NCBI GenBank assembly: GCA_001516055.1
Contig: LOEZ01000044.1
Location: 1-51,738, forward strand
Length of the DNA stretch: 51,738 bases
Direction of reading: 5' to 3'
From: Gracilibacter sp. BRH_c7a
Lineage (GTDB): Bacteria; Bacillota; Desulfitobacteriia; Desulfitobacteriales; Syntrophobotulaceae
Positions 7,564 to 16,616 of this stretch are shown here, piece by piece. The notes under the pieces are model-generated. The model was not told the DNA's origin. It was given only the letters and a program-made list of their open reading frames with translations, and ran no database searches. Within the stretch, counting starts at the first letter, position 1, and every line of letters begins with the position of its first letter. Made by a program: the position numbers and the translations under genes.

Positions 7564-8616
7564 ATGAGTGCAGGTACAGAAGTAGTCGTAAAAACCAACG
7601 TAGAAAAGAATACTGATAAAACGTTTTTGATGGCTATCGGTGTTGTTTTTCTCGTAGGTTTAGGCTTCTGGATTAAACAGATCATGGGAGGTTTCAGTGG
7701 ATATTCGGCTCAATATGCATGGGGCCTATATATCGCTGCCTTTTTCACCGCTGTAGCAGGAGGAGCAGGGGTTATGATTCTGGCGGCGATCACCAACATC
7801 ATGAATATTATTGATGAGAGAAAATCGAGGCAGTTTTATATGGCAGCCGTAGCCATGTTTGTGATGGCTGGGTTTTTTATTCTAGCTGATTTAGGCGCAC
7901 CTCTTAATATATTTAAGTTGGTGTTTACTACGAATATGTCAGCTCCGATGGTTCTTGATTTTTGGCTGTTAATGGCGTGTGTAGTCATTTGTATAATTAG
8001 TGTGTTTTTGAAAGGTCAGAGTAAAAACTTATCTATAGTGGGATTGGTCTTGGCTTTTGTATTATTGGTAGTCGAAGCCTGGTTAATTGCCTCAGGAAAT
8101 GCGCAGCAACTGTGGGGCATCACCATGGGGGGCGGCATAGCCTTTATTCAGGTGGCTATTATGTCATTCTCTTTGTTGATGCTTATTGGTCAGGATGCCA
8201 AATATGTCAAGCTGGGCTTGGTTTTTGGCTTACTGATTTTCTTAGGGGTAAGCTTGACGGATCTGCTGGCGGGTCTTTCCGATGGGGGACGTTTAGGGTT
8301 GCAATGGGCTGCAGTAGCCAACTCCTACGTTTTCTGGATAGGTATTGTAGTAGGAGCAATTGCACCATTGGTATTATTACTCAAGGCTAAAGAATTGGTG
8401 AAGAACTCTAGGATCGTGATCTCTGCCTTAGCCATGCTAGGTGTCCTTTTTACTAAGCTAAGTTATGTTTGGAGTAGTCAGGCTGTTCCTGCCATTGATA
8501 TTGGTGCAAATTCAGCGGCTGGTTTTCATCTGGAAGAGATTATCGTTGTTATTGGTTTTACGGCGTTGGGAATCCTGGTTTACTATGGGTTAAACGCCCG
8601 AAAAGGAGGGGCATAA
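7564..8616 (+). CDS. NrfD/PsrC-type polytopic membrane subunit of a molybdoenzyme complex
   Basis: A 350-residue, very hydrophobic protein with about nine membrane helices beginning near residue 22 (FLMAIGVVFLVGLGFWIKQI). It contains the PsrC/NrfD-like early block YAWGLYIAAFFTAVAGGAGV and later HLEEIIVVIGFTALGILVYYG. This family anchors DMSO-reductase-type enzymes and exchanges electrons with menaquinone without haem. It is the first gene of a four-gene operon, 3 bp before the catalytic subunit, which is an unusual order since the anchor often comes last. AAAGGAGATG precedes the ATG. Specific substrate is not indicated. Confidence 0.87.
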   Translation: MSAGTEVVVKTNVEKNTDKTFLMAIGVVFLVGLGFWIKQIMGGFSGYSAQYAWGLYIAAFFTAVAGGAGVMILAAITNIMNIIDERKSRQFYMAAVAMFVMAGFFILADLGAPLNIFKLVFTTNMSAPMVLDFWLLMACVVICIISVFLKGQSKNLSIVGLVLAFVLLVVEAWLIASGNAQQLWGITMGGGIAFIQVAIMSFSLLMLIGQDAKYVKLGLVFGLLIFLGVSLTDLLAGLSDGGRLGLQWAAVANSYVFWIGIVVGAIAPLVLLLKAKELVKNSRIVISALAMLGVLFTKLSYVWSSQAVPAIDIGANSAAGFHLEEIIVVIGFTALGILVYYGLNARKGGA

Positions 8617-8619
8617 ATC

Positions 8620-11349
8620 ATGATGAAGATGTCGAGAAGAACATTTCTAAAAGGCTCCGCAGGTACCCTGGCCGCAATTGCCTTATCTGCAGGAACGGGT
8701 GCGAGTATTAATGCATTTGAAGCGTCGGCTGCTTCTGAAGAGGCTGTTTGGAAGAATTCCTTTTGTGCTTTTTGCCACTTCCCTGGCTGTGCCACCAAAG
8801 TAAAAGTTGTGAATGGTGTTGCAGTGGAAATCATGGGAGATAAAAACAGTGAGACCAATCAAGGCAGGTTATGTCTACGTGGAATGAGTACCTTGAATAA
8901 TTTATATAATCCCTATCGCGTAAAAGCTCCTATGAAAAGAACTAATCCTGAAAAAGGGTTAGATATAGATCCTGGTTGGGTTGAGATTACCTGGGAAGAA
9001 GCTCTTGATATAGTGGCGAGTAAATTAAAGGCCGCTATGGATGAAGATCCCCGCAGTATTCTCATTTCAGGAGGCTTTGGCGTAGAAGAATCTTTCCGAG
9101 TTGCACCTGCCCAAGCAGTGTTTGGTACTCCAAACTATCTGACCAGTCCGGGAACTTTATGTCCGGAACATTTTAACCAATTACATTTAAATGGTCAGAT
9201 GCTTGACCGCATCGATCTTGAATATGTGGATTATATCGTGGAAATTGGTCGGACTATGGGGTCAGATTGGTGTGCAACTTCTGCTAACCACTCCAGTCAT
9301 TATGCAGACGCCTTAGAAAGAGGAGCGAAATTTGTTACCGTCAATCCTTACTGTACCCATTCAGCTCAAAGAGGAGAATGGGTTCCTATCATGCCTGGGA
9401 CAGATACGGCTTTGGGATTTGCTTTATTATACACAATCATTCATGAAATCGGTGTTTATGATGAGCATTTTATGAAAGTTCGCAGCAATGCGCCTTATCT
9501 GGTTGATCCGTCATTTGAGATGATTAAAGGCCGTAAGGTTTATAAGCAAGGTTATATTCGAAACGCTGACGGTAAACCGCTGGTTTGGGATGAAGTACTG
9601 AATCAAGCTGTTCCTTTTGACAGCTCTATGGGCGAAAGTTATGCCCTTCTGGGAACCTATGAAGTAGAGGGCAAGACTGTAACAACATCTTTTCAAGTAT
9701 TAAAAGACTATGTTAAGGAATATACACCGGAATGGGCTGAACCGATCACCACTATTCCCGCGGCTAAAGTCAGAGAAATCGCTCGTGATTTAGTCTCTCA
9801 TGCTCGTATCGGTTCCACCATCAACATCGAAGGATTTGAATTCCCTTACCGTCCATCTTGTATTTTTATGGGCAGAGGAATGGCTTCCCATATGTTGGGG
9901 GTAGAAGCGGCCAAAGCCTTAGGAACTGTTAATTTACTGCTCGGTAATTTAGATGTGCCCGGGGGTATTCAAGGGACGGCCAATGCCAACTGGTATACTT
10001 TGAATGCCGATCAGGATGGAATATTGGAAGCGCGTGGGATTATGGCGAATCAGGTAACAGGTGAAGATATAGTCTATCCTCCTGCTACAGTTGATATGGG
10101 TGGCTTTTATCCAATGAGACATGCAGCGATTCCTTTAGCTTGGAAGACGATTAATGATCCAGAAAAATATCATATTGGTTATCCTATCAATGTCATGATG
10201 GTTCACGGTGCAGATCCGCTTGGATCCGGTGCTACCTGTCAAGAAGTGATAGAAGCTCTGAAAAAAATTCCGTTTACTTTCAGTGTAGCTTATCATTATG
10301 ATTTGCCGACTCAATTCGCTGACATTTTACTGGCTGAGAGTTCCCTGCTAGAAAAAGATGCACTATATCGAGTATTTCGAAATGAAAAGGAAGTAACGCA
10401 CCAAACCCGTGGTTTAATGGGAACGATGGTCAGGCGTCCTGCAGTTGATAATGTTTATAATACAAGAATTCCAGAAGATATACTTGCGGATCTGGCAGAA
10501 AGGCTCGGAAGATTACCCGCCTTCAGTGGTGCTTGTAATGACAATGGGCCGAGAAGTTTGTTTAGTGCAGTAAGTCCGACAATGGCCGCGGGTCTAACAC
10601 CTGAATATGCTCTTGAGCCGAATAAGAAATATACCTGGCGTGAATTCATCGACCGTAAAATTTCCAGTGACTTTGGACCAGAAGCAATCGCTGAATTTGA
10701 CAAGTGTGCCTTTAAACCTTTCCGCCTTCCTTTAAAAGAAACCTACAACTATTATTATGTTCCTGATAATGCCATCCGCTTACCGGTTTATTATGAACGA
10801 ATGGTCAGAAACGGTGAAAAGATGATGCAGCAATTGAAGGAATTTAATGTTACTGTACCCAATCAGGATATGGATCATATTTATTCTCACTATTCCGGTA
10901 TGCCGGTATGGTATGACAATGCTGGCTTTGAAACGACAGAAGAGTATCCTTTTAAAGCAGTAAACTGGAAAGTGCATTATGGTGTTAACAACACCGGCGG
11001 GTTGTATGAAAATGCTTACGTACAAGAGATTATTGATCATTCCAATTCCTATGTAAAATGTGTTTGGGTACCGGCTTCGGCTGCTGCAGATCTGGGTATT
11101 CAGGAAGGAGATACAGTGGTGGTTGAATCCCGTTTCGGCAAAACCCAAGGGAAAGCTCACTTATCTCAGTTCATGCATCCTAAATGTATTGGAATACCCG
11201 GAAATTTTGGTAGAAGAACAGGGTATATGAATCCTCTTAAAAACACAGGTGTTCATTTTAATAGCCTGTTAACTGTTGATGAATCTACTCTCAACCCAAT
11301 TTCTTTATCATTGGAATCCTCTCCCCAAATAAAAGTATATAAGATATAA
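8620..11349 (+). CDS. Tat-exported molybdopterin oxidoreductase, catalytic subunit (PsrA/PhsA/TtrA-like)
   Basis: A 909-residue DMSO-reductase-family enzyme. It starts with a twin-arginine signal (SRRTFLKGSAGTLAA, residues 5-19), so it acts outside the membrane. A [4Fe-4S] site follows (C49-x2-C52-x4-C57-x27-C85), then the molybdopterin domains, with SPGTLCPEHF giving Cys181 as a candidate Mo ligand. The MopB C-terminal domain has AADLGIQEGDTVVVESRFGK. A Cys ligand with an NrfD anchor suggests reduction (or oxidation) of a sulfur or arsenic oxyanion, but the substrate cannot be assigned from sequence. AAAGGAGGGG precedes the ATG. It is followed at 12 bp by its ferredoxin subunit and then by a TorD chaperone. 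Confidence 0.88.
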   Translation: MMKMSRRTFLKGSAGTLAAIALSAGTGASINAFEASAASEEAVWKNSFCAFCHFPGCATKVKVVNGVAVEIMGDKNSETNQGRLCLRGMSTLNNLYNPYRVKAPMKRTNPEKGLDIDPGWVEITWEEALDIVASKLKAAMDEDPRSILISGGFGVEESFRVAPAQAVFGTPNYLTSPGTLCPEHFNQLHLNGQMLDRIDLEYVDYIVEIGRTMGSDWCATSANHSSHYADALERGAKFVTVNPYCTHSAQRGEWVPIMPGTDTALGFALLYTIIHEIGVYDEHFMKVRSNAPYLVDPSFEMIKGRKVYKQGYIRNADGKPLVWDEVLNQAVPFDSSMGESYALLGTYEVEGKTVTTSFQVLKDYVKEYTPEWAEPITTIPAAKVREIARDLVSHARIGSTINIEGFEFPYRPSCIFMGRGMASHMLGVEAAKALGTVNLLLGNLDVPGGIQGTANANWYTLNADQDGILEARGIMANQVTGEDIVYPPATVDMGGFYPMRHAAIPLAWKTINDPEKYHIGYPINVMMVHGADPLGSGATCQEVIEALKKIPFTFSVAYHYDLPTQFADILLAESSLLEKDALYRVFRNEKEVTHQTRGLMGTMVRRPAVDNVYNTRIPEDILADLAERLGRLPAFSGACNDNGPRSLFSAVSPTMAAGLTPEYALEPNKKYTWREFIDRKISSDFGPEAIAEFDKCAFKPFRLPLKETYNYYYVPDNAIRLPVYYERMVRNGEKMMQQLKEFNVTVPNQDMDHIYSHYSGMPVWYDNAGFETTEEYPFKAVNWKVHYGVNNTGGLYENAYVQEIIDHSNSYVKCVWVPASAAADLGIQEGDTVVVESRFGKTQGKAHLSQFMHPKCIGIPGNFGRRTGYMNPLKNTGVHFNSLLTVDESTLNPISLSLESSPQIKVYKI

Positions 11350-11361
11350 GAGGTGATATAA

Positions 11362-11964
11362 ATGCGTTATGGAATGGTGATAAATCTTAAAAGATGTATA
11401 GGTTGCGATGCCTGTGCCATTGCCTGTAAGCAGTCAAACGGCACCCCTCCAGGGACATTCTGGTGTCATGTCGTGCACAAAGAAGTAGGGGAATACCCTA
11501 AGGCCAAAGTAGAATATACGCCTCTTCTATGTATGCATTGTAAGAACGCTCCTTGCGTAGAAAAATGTCCCACTGGGGCTTCGGTTAAAGACGAAAACGG
11601 GATTGTGCATGTTATCGCTGATAAATGTATTGGTTGTAAACAATGTGTTGTGGTTTGCCCATATCAAGCACGCTGGTTTATGGCACAAAAAACTAAGGGG
11701 TACTTCCCTGAGCAGGGATTTACCGCCAAAGAAGAAGCTGAATCTGCTAAATTTGAGCTTGGAAAAGTAACAAAATGTAACTTCTGCATGGACAAAGTGA
11801 ATGAAGGTGAAGATCCCATCTGTGTAAGAACTTGCCCTGCCTCGGCTCGAATTTTTGGTGATTTGGATGATCCCGAAAGCGAAGTTGCAAGACTTCTGCG
11901 GCAGAAAGAGTCGAAACAGCTGGCACCGGAATGTGGAACGGACCCATCTGTATACTATATTTAA
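11362..11964 (+). CDS. Four-cluster ferredoxin subunit (DmsB/PsrB/NrfC-like)
   Basis: A 200-residue electron-transfer subunit with four Cys groups: CIGCDACAIACK (near residue 13), CMHCKNAPCVEKCPTG, CIGCKQCVVVCPY, and CNFCMDKV paired with CVRTCP. This is the standard four [4Fe-4S] layout that wires a molybdenum active site to an NrfD quinone subunit. It has no signal peptide and is expected to travel with the Tat-tagged catalytic partner. The ATG is preceded by AGAGGTGA. Its position between the catalytic and TorD genes supports a three-subunit enzyme. Confidence 0.92.
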   Translation: MRYGMVINLKRCIGCDACAIACKQSNGTPPGTFWCHVVHKEVGEYPKAKVEYTPLLCMHCKNAPCVEKCPTGASVKDENGIVHVIADKCIGCKQCVVVCPYQARWFMAQKTKGYFPEQGFTAKEEAESAKFELGKVTKCNFCMDKVNEGEDPICVRTCPASARIFGDLDDPESEVARLLRQKESKQLAPECGTDPSVYYI

Positions 11965-11984
11965 TGAAAGAAAAGGACGAATAA

Positions 11985-12650
11985 ATGAAGGAACAGATGC
12001 TTACAGTTGTGGAGAGCAGGAGAAGCGTATACAATCTTCTAGCGGAACTGTTTCTTAACCCCATACCTACACCCGGAAGCGAATATGCACAAAAATTTTC
12101 TGAGGCTCTCGGAGACCTGGCAAGATTGCCGGACCAGGGAGATTATGGGGAAGGATTACGGCTGTTAAATAATTTTAAGACTGTGGCCAACTGCGGTGAT
12201 TTGGAAAATATCCAAAAAAATCTGGCGGTGGATCGAACCAAGTTATGTCGGGGGACGGCAAAGAAAGATGCGGTCATACCGCCTTATGAAGCTTTGTATT
12301 TATCTCCAGAGAAAGAAGTGGATCAGCTTTTAGCAATTGTTCAGTTCTACCAAAAAGCAGGGCTTAAGGTAAGTGCCGGTCACTTTGAACGGATGGACTA
12401 TATCGGAATCGAGTTTGCCTTCATGGCAGAACTTTGTACCAAAGAACGCCTTGCTCTTGATTCTGAACAAAAGGAAAAGTTCGAGTCTGTGTTGGCTTTA
12501 GAGAAAGAATTCCTGAATCAGCATCTTTTAAAATGGGCTTTAGATTATTGCGGTCAAGTAATCGTCCATGCTGAAACAGAATTCTTCCGCGGATTCGGTT
12601 ATCTAATACGAGCGTTTCTGTACGAGGAAAAAGAATTCTGTGAACAATAA
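11985..12650 (+). CDS. TorD/DmsD-family redox enzyme maturation chaperone
   Basis: A 221-residue all-helical protein of the TorD family, which binds the Tat signal of molybdoenzymes and holds them back until cofactor insertion. Typical are the N-terminal RRSVYNLLAELFLNPIP, the central IPPYEALYLSPEKE (family PPYES block) and FERMDYIGIEFAFMAELC (E-D/Y-x-x-E-x-x-F-M). It starts 20 bp after the ferredoxin gene and ends the operon; AAAGGAC precedes the ATG. Its client is presumably the catalytic subunit of the same operon. Confidence 0.88.
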   Translation: MKEQMLTVVESRRSVYNLLAELFLNPIPTPGSEYAQKFSEALGDLARLPDQGDYGEGLRLLNNFKTVANCGDLENIQKNLAVDRTKLCRGTAKKDAVIPPYEALYLSPEKEVDQLLAIVQFYQKAGLKVSAGHFERMDYIGIEFAFMAELCTKERLALDSEQKEKFESVLALEKEFLNQHLLKWALDYCGQVIVHAETEFFRGFGYLIRAFLYEEKEFCEQ

Positions 12651-12660
12651 TTTAGTGCTA

Positions 12661-12720
12661 GTAAAGTCAGGGACGGTTCTTTACTTTATAATTCAAGTAA
12701 AGAACCGTCCCTGACTTTAC
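12661..12720. repeat. REP-like dispersed repeat, locus 3 (perfect 26-bp inverted pair)
   Basis: Two copies in opposite orientation, 12661-12686 and 12695-12720, are exact reverse complements with an 8-bp centre. They would form a long perfect hairpin just after the TorD stop codon. It may also act as a bidirectional transcription barrier, though no T run follows. The remaining gap to 12860 has only partial echoes (GACTTTA, TTTACTT). Confidence 0.93.
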
Positions 12721-12860
12721 CCTTACTTTATTCCGACTTTAGTTACTTTACTTAAAATAGAATAATGGAAAAAGGTTTTGAGCTTATTGTGTAGAAATAA
12801 TAATGGTGTAGACACAAAGTAAGTAGTACATAACAGAAATATAACAGGAGGAAGACGGAG

Positions 12861-14498
12861 ATGAAACTGAGAAAAACATATAGACTATTCATAGCAGTAT
12901 TAATGGTTTTATTTTTGACTATGGGAACACCTCTCTTGGCCTTGGCTAGCCAGGATGATGCTCTTGGTGAGGTACGGTCATTACTAGAGAATCGATATGT
13001 TGATGTAGTGTCGGATGACGTTCTTGAAGCCCAAACTGTTCAGGAAATGCTCGATAAACTGGGAGACAGGCATACCCAGTATTTAAGCGCAGAGGATTAC
13101 GATTATTTCCTCGGTAGTTTGGACAGATCGTTTTCCGGAATAGGGATAGAACTAGAGATGGTAGCTCAGGGAGTACTGGTGACCAAAGTCTTTGAGGGTT
13201 ACGGGGCTGCTAAGTCAGGCATCAAACCTGGAGATATAATTATCCAGGCTGCTGGTGATTCTTTCGCTGCCAAGACTTCGGAGTTCTGCGTAAGTAGGCT
13301 AAGGGGAGCAGCAGGAAGTATGGTGGATGTCAAAGTCAAAAGAGGTACGCAGACCTTTGACATCAGTATTGAGAGGATGGTCATTGAACTACCTCTTATC
13401 CACAGTGAAGTCCTGGAGAACCATATAGGATATGTGCTTGTTTATTCCTTCGGGTTGGAGACTGCTACTCAGTTCGATGAACATGTTAGAGCTCTACAAG
13501 AAAAAGGGGTGGATAGTTGGATTATCGACCTCAGGAATAACGGTGGCGGTTATACCCAGACCGCTCTTGATCTCTTGGGATTCATTATTGGCAGAGAGAA
13601 CGCTGTTATTTTGAAAAATAGATCAAGTTTGTCCATTCTTTATAAGGCGACGAAACAAGATTACACTTTGGACACCTTGGAGCAGCCTGTAGTCTTCCTT
13701 ACGAACAGTTACACCGGCAGTTCATCGGAAATCGTGACTGCGGCGGTGAAAGATCATGAAAAAGCAACGATAATTGGAGACACTACTTTTGGCTCAGGTA
13801 GAGTAAAAGCTCTTCTGCCGCTTTCCAATGGTGATTATCTAAAGATGACGATTAATAGGTTCTTCTCTCCTCATAATTATGCTATAGATGAAGTGGGTAT
13901 CCAGCCTCATATGAATATGTCCGGTGTAGATGAATTACAAACGGCTGTGCTCATGTTAAAGAATAATGCTCTAATTCGGGAAGATAGTGGCGATAAGGCA
14001 GGATATTTACAATTAAATGCCGGACCCAACGATTTCGCTATTTCTTTGGAAGATATGAGGAAGTCGGAGAATTGGGAGCTCGGTATGAAGATACTTGATT
14101 CAGCTTATGTAACTACTACTTTGCAAACCGGTACAGATGAGGGTTGGGAACCGTTCCATGAATTATACTTGAAAGACCGTTCCAAGATTTATTATCCTGA
14201 TTATGTACGGGCTGGTGATCTGCCGAACATCCCTCTAGATAAAGTATTTACTGTAACCTATAACAAAGCTATAGATTGGAAGGGCGTAACTTCAGAGAGT
14301 GTAGAACTGATCAACGCGACTACTGGTGAAAGAATTAAAAGTGAGTTCGCTTTTCCTAGTGATCGCATCATGACAGTGACTCCTGAGACTGAGCTTAAGC
14401 CTGGGACGGAGTACTGGTTAGTGCTTCATTCTACTATCGAAGGTGCTAATGGAACGAAAGTGACAGGTGGGGTTGCGGTAGCAAGGACAGTAGAATAG
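12861..14498 (+). CDS. S41-family (C-terminal processing) peptidase-like protein with Ig-like tail
   Basis: A 545-residue exported protein. It has a signal peptide (residues 1-29), an N-terminal helical segment, a PDZ domain at about 95-170 (GIGIELEMVAQGVLVTKVFE ... KPGDIIIQA), and the S41 fold at 180-360 with DLRNNGGGY and SYTGSSSEIVTAAVKDHEKA. By alignment with CtpB/Prc the nucleophile is Ser287. The general-base Lys of the FGKG motif is replaced by Ser312 (TTFGSGRVK), with Lys316 four residues on. The C-terminal 100 residues resemble an SbsA/Ig-like surface domain (VFTVTYNKAIDWKGVTSESV). Activity is therefore uncertain. The ATG follows AGGAGG. It stands alone between repeats and the SleB-like gene. 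Confidence 0.85.
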   Translation: MKLRKTYRLFIAVLMVLFLTMGTPLLALASQDDALGEVRSLLENRYVDVVSDDVLEAQTVQEMLDKLGDRHTQYLSAEDYDYFLGSLDRSFSGIGIELEMVAQGVLVTKVFEGYGAAKSGIKPGDIIIQAAGDSFAAKTSEFCVSRLRGAAGSMVDVKVKRGTQTFDISIERMVIELPLIHSEVLENHIGYVLVYSFGLETATQFDEHVRALQEKGVDSWIIDLRNNGGGYTQTALDLLGFIIGRENAVILKNRSSLSILYKATKQDYTLDTLEQPVVFLTNSYTGSSSEIVTAAVKDHEKATIIGDTTFGSGRVKALLPLSNGDYLKMTINRFFSPHNYAIDEVGIQPHMNMSGVDELQTAVLMLKNNALIREDSGDKAGYLQLNAGPNDFAISLEDMRKSENWELGMKILDSAYVTTTLQTGTDEGWEPFHELYLKDRSKIYYPDYVRAGDLPNIPLDKVFTVTYNKAIDWKGVTSESVELINATTGERIKSEFAFPSDRIMTVTPETELKPGTEYWLVLHSTIEGANGTKVTGGVAVARTVE

Positions 14499-14537
14499 AG
14501 GCTTGAAGAAGAGCACTATAACTTAAAATAGTGTATA

Positions 14538-14592
14538 AAAATCACCTTATTTGGGAAGGTATACTAATAGTATTTTTCCAAGAGGTGATTTT
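14538..14592 (+). promoter_or_regulatory. Hairpin enclosing the ribosome binding site of the next gene
   Basis: AAAATCACCT (14538-14547) is the exact complement of AGGTGATTTT (14583-14592), with a nested weaker helix (TTGGGAA/TTTCCAA and ATACT/AGTAT). The right arm holds AGAGGTGA, the apparent Shine-Dalgarno of the TTG start at 14595, and ends in an eight-T run. It can act as a terminator for the upstream gene and, if read through, would mask the ribosome binding site. Confidence 0.6.
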
Positions 14593-14594
14593 TT

Positions 14595-15326
14595 TTGGAA
14601 TACCGACGATGCCGTAAAGTCTTGGCGATAGCCTTGGCTACGGTAATCATCTTAAGTGTCTCTGTTCAAAATGCTTATGCTGCACCTGGGAAATCGACTG
14701 ATGATCTGTTTCAAAGGCTTAGGGGATTCAAAATATCTATCCTTGATGTTGGTTTTGATGTCAAGGAGATTATGTTAAACGGTATTAATGAGATTAAGTC
14801 AATTTGTATATTTCTTGATACAAAGATGTCTGATAGTGAAATGGAGGCTGATAATGAGAATGGTATAACGGTGGTTATCGAACAGATGCCAATCCCATAT
14901 TCTCAAGAGATTATTATCAAGAATGAAGAAGAGACAGAAGAGACTTTTTCCTTTAGCAGAGGTGGAGTGTTATTGCGTGAAGATGTTGAACTTCTAGCAA
15001 GGATTATCCATGCGGAAGCGCGAGGAGAAAGTTTTGAAGGTCAAGTCGCAGTAGGTGCAGTAGTCTTGAACAGGGTTGAAAGCCCAAGATTTCCGATGTC
15101 TATTCGAGAAGTGGTATACCAACCTGGACAGTTTACTGCCGTTGATGACGGTCAGATAAGACTGATGCCGAATCAAACAGCTTTTCGTGCAGCCCAAGCG
15201 GCTCTTGAAGGTTATGATCCAAGTAATGGGGCTATCTTCTATTATAACCCGAGGATAGCTACGGATAAGTGGATCAGAACCAGGGCTGTGATGCTCACAA
15301 TTGGCAACCACGATTTTTGTATATAG
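14595..15326 (+). CDS. Exported SleB/CwlJ-type cell wall hydrolase (Hydrolase_2)
   Basis: A 243-residue protein with a signal peptide (VLAIALATVIILSVSVQNAYAA), a variable linker of about 100 residues, and a C-terminal Hydrolase_2 domain from about residue 125. The domain carries LLARIIHAEARGESFEGQVA (catalytic Glu in HAEARGE), VGAVVLNRV, QPGQFTAV and GAIFYYNPR. These enzymes cleave spore cortex or vegetative peptidoglycan as lytic transglycosylases. It lacks the N-terminal peptidoglycan-binding domain of SleB. The start is TTG, supported by AGAGGTGA; that site lies in a hairpin, so translation may be controlled. It probably works in sporulation or germination. Confidence 0.87.
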   Translation: MEYRRCRKVLAIALATVIILSVSVQNAYAAPGKSTDDLFQRLRGFKISILDVGFDVKEIMLNGINEIKSICIFLDTKMSDSEMEADNENGITVVIEQMPIPYSQEIIIKNEEETEETFSFSRGGVLLREDVELLARIIHAEARGESFEGQVAVGAVVLNRVESPRFPMSIREVVYQPGQFTAVDDGQIRLMPNQTAFRAAQAALEGYDPSNGAIFYYNPRIATDKWIRTRAVMLTIGNHDFCI

Positions 15327-15370
15327 AAATGGAGAATAGATATATCAAGTTTATATTATGAAAAAACTCT

Positions 15371-15404
15371 TACCGTTAAGGTTTATCCTTAACGGTATTA
15401 TTTT
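15371..15404 (+). terminator. Rho-independent terminator after the SleB-like gene
   Basis: TACCGTTAAGG (15371-15381) and CCTTAACGGTA (15387-15397) form a perfect 11-bp stem with a 5-nt loop, followed by TTATTTTT. Confidence 0.88.
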
Positions 15405-15486
15405 TGGGTAACTTCTTTTAAGGTAAATACATATTATGACATAGCAAGAATTGCATAGTTTTCTAAGAACATAAGGAGGTAAAAAG

Positions 15487-16461
15487 ATGTTCGGACATAG
15501 GAAGGGTTCAGGTCTGCTTTCAGGGGGTGGCGGGATGCCTTTGGAATCTCGTCATTTAAATCTGGTAGCATCAGAAGGTTTTTCCGGTAATGGAATGGCT
15601 ACCATAGGTATCGATAATAATTTTTCGGTGGTAGCACATCTGCCACCAACCCATACCATGAGTCCTCATGCCCCCGCCGTATATGCAGCTTATCTTGTCG
15701 ATGGCAAGGGCAAAAATGGCTTCTATGCAGGTACTCTTAAACCGGCAGGTAATGGAGTATACCAAGCTAGCTTCAGGAGCCCGGTACCTCTAGCCCACTA
15801 CAATAAGGTAGTTGTTTCTCTGGAGAATCCACAAGGGATCTCTCAAGCACCTCAAGGCCCGATTGTCATGAAAGTTAAGGAAGGATTATTGGATGGCATA
15901 GGACCCGTAAAAGAGAAAGGCAGTGAAGTATGGGGTAAGGTCAAAGGTTTCTTTACAGATCGATTCGGTGGCGGTCAAGAAGAAGTACCACAAGATTATC
16001 CAGAGCAAACATACCAGCCTCAACAGCCTCCAGCACAACAATATCCTAATTCGCAGTACTCTGGCCAGCAATACTCTCCTCAAGCACAGCAGTATCCCCG
16101 TCAAGGAGGGTATCCACCACAAGGAGGGTATTCCGTGCCTCAACAAGGGGGCTACCCTCCGCAAGGTTATCCTAGTCAAGGTGGTAACCAGCAGAGATTT
16201 AGTGCTCAACCTAACCAGCGGATGTTTGGGATAGGACGTCCTTATCAGGGGCAGTACCCTTATGGCCAAACTCAGCCTCAGCCTGCACCCAGTCAGACAT
16301 ATACACAGCCGGTGACTCCGAGGCCCACAGAAACTTCTCCAGTACCGGAACCAGCTCCAACATCGCAGGCACAGAATTTCACGGTTACCCAGGGTGAGAG
16401 TCAGGTTAATCCAATTCAGCCCCAGGAGTCACAGCCAACTGCGGAAGTTAAATCCGAGTAG
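15487..16461 (+). CDS. Hypothetical protein: conserved-looking N domain plus Pro/Gln/Tyr-rich tail
   Basis: A 324-residue protein I do not recognise. Residues 20-130 look like a folded beta-rich domain (SVVAHLPPTHTMSPHAPAVY, GVYQASFRSPVPLAHYNKVV). Residues 130-160 form a charged amphipathic helix (VKEKGSEVWGKVKGFFTDRF). From 165 to the end the chain is low-complexity, dominated by Gln, Pro, Tyr and Gly with repeats such as QGGYPPQGGY. No signal peptide or membrane helix is visible. Tails of this kind occur in spore-coat and surface proteins, but that is only analogy. AAGGAGG precedes the ATG, and its own terminators flank it on both sides, so it is monocistronic. Confidence 0.75.
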   Translation: MFGHRKGSGLLSGGGGMPLESRHLNLVASEGFSGNGMATIGIDNNFSVVAHLPPTHTMSPHAPAVYAAYLVDGKGKNGFYAGTLKPAGNGVYQASFRSPVPLAHYNKVVVSLENPQGISQAPQGPIVMKVKEGLLDGIGPVKEKGSEVWGKVKGFFTDRFGGGQEEVPQDYPEQTYQPQQPPAQQYPNSQYSGQQYSPQAQQYPRQGGYPPQGGYSVPQQGGYPPQGYPSQGGNQQRFSAQPNQRMFGIGRPYQGQYPYGQTQPQPAPSQTYTQPVTPRPTETSPVPEPAPTSQAQNFTVTQGESQVNPIQPQESQPTAEVKSE

Positions 16462-16496
16462 CAGATCTATATCCAATAATCACTCCTTTTGATTTA

Positions 16497-16540
16497 AATC
16501 CACGCCTGGCCCTATAAGGTGTCCGGCGTGGATTTTCTTC
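16497..16540 (+). terminator. Rho-independent terminator after the Pro/Gln-rich gene
   Basis: AATCCACGCC (16497-16506) and GGCGTGGATT (16525-16534) form a perfect 10-bp stem with an 18-nt loop, followed by TTCTTC. The T run is short. Confidence 0.7.
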
Positions 16541-16616
16541 AGTTTACTAACAAAAATGACCGTGTAGTGTAGCGCACACAGTCATTTGACGATTACTTAT
16601 ACTTCTGGTTACTTGG

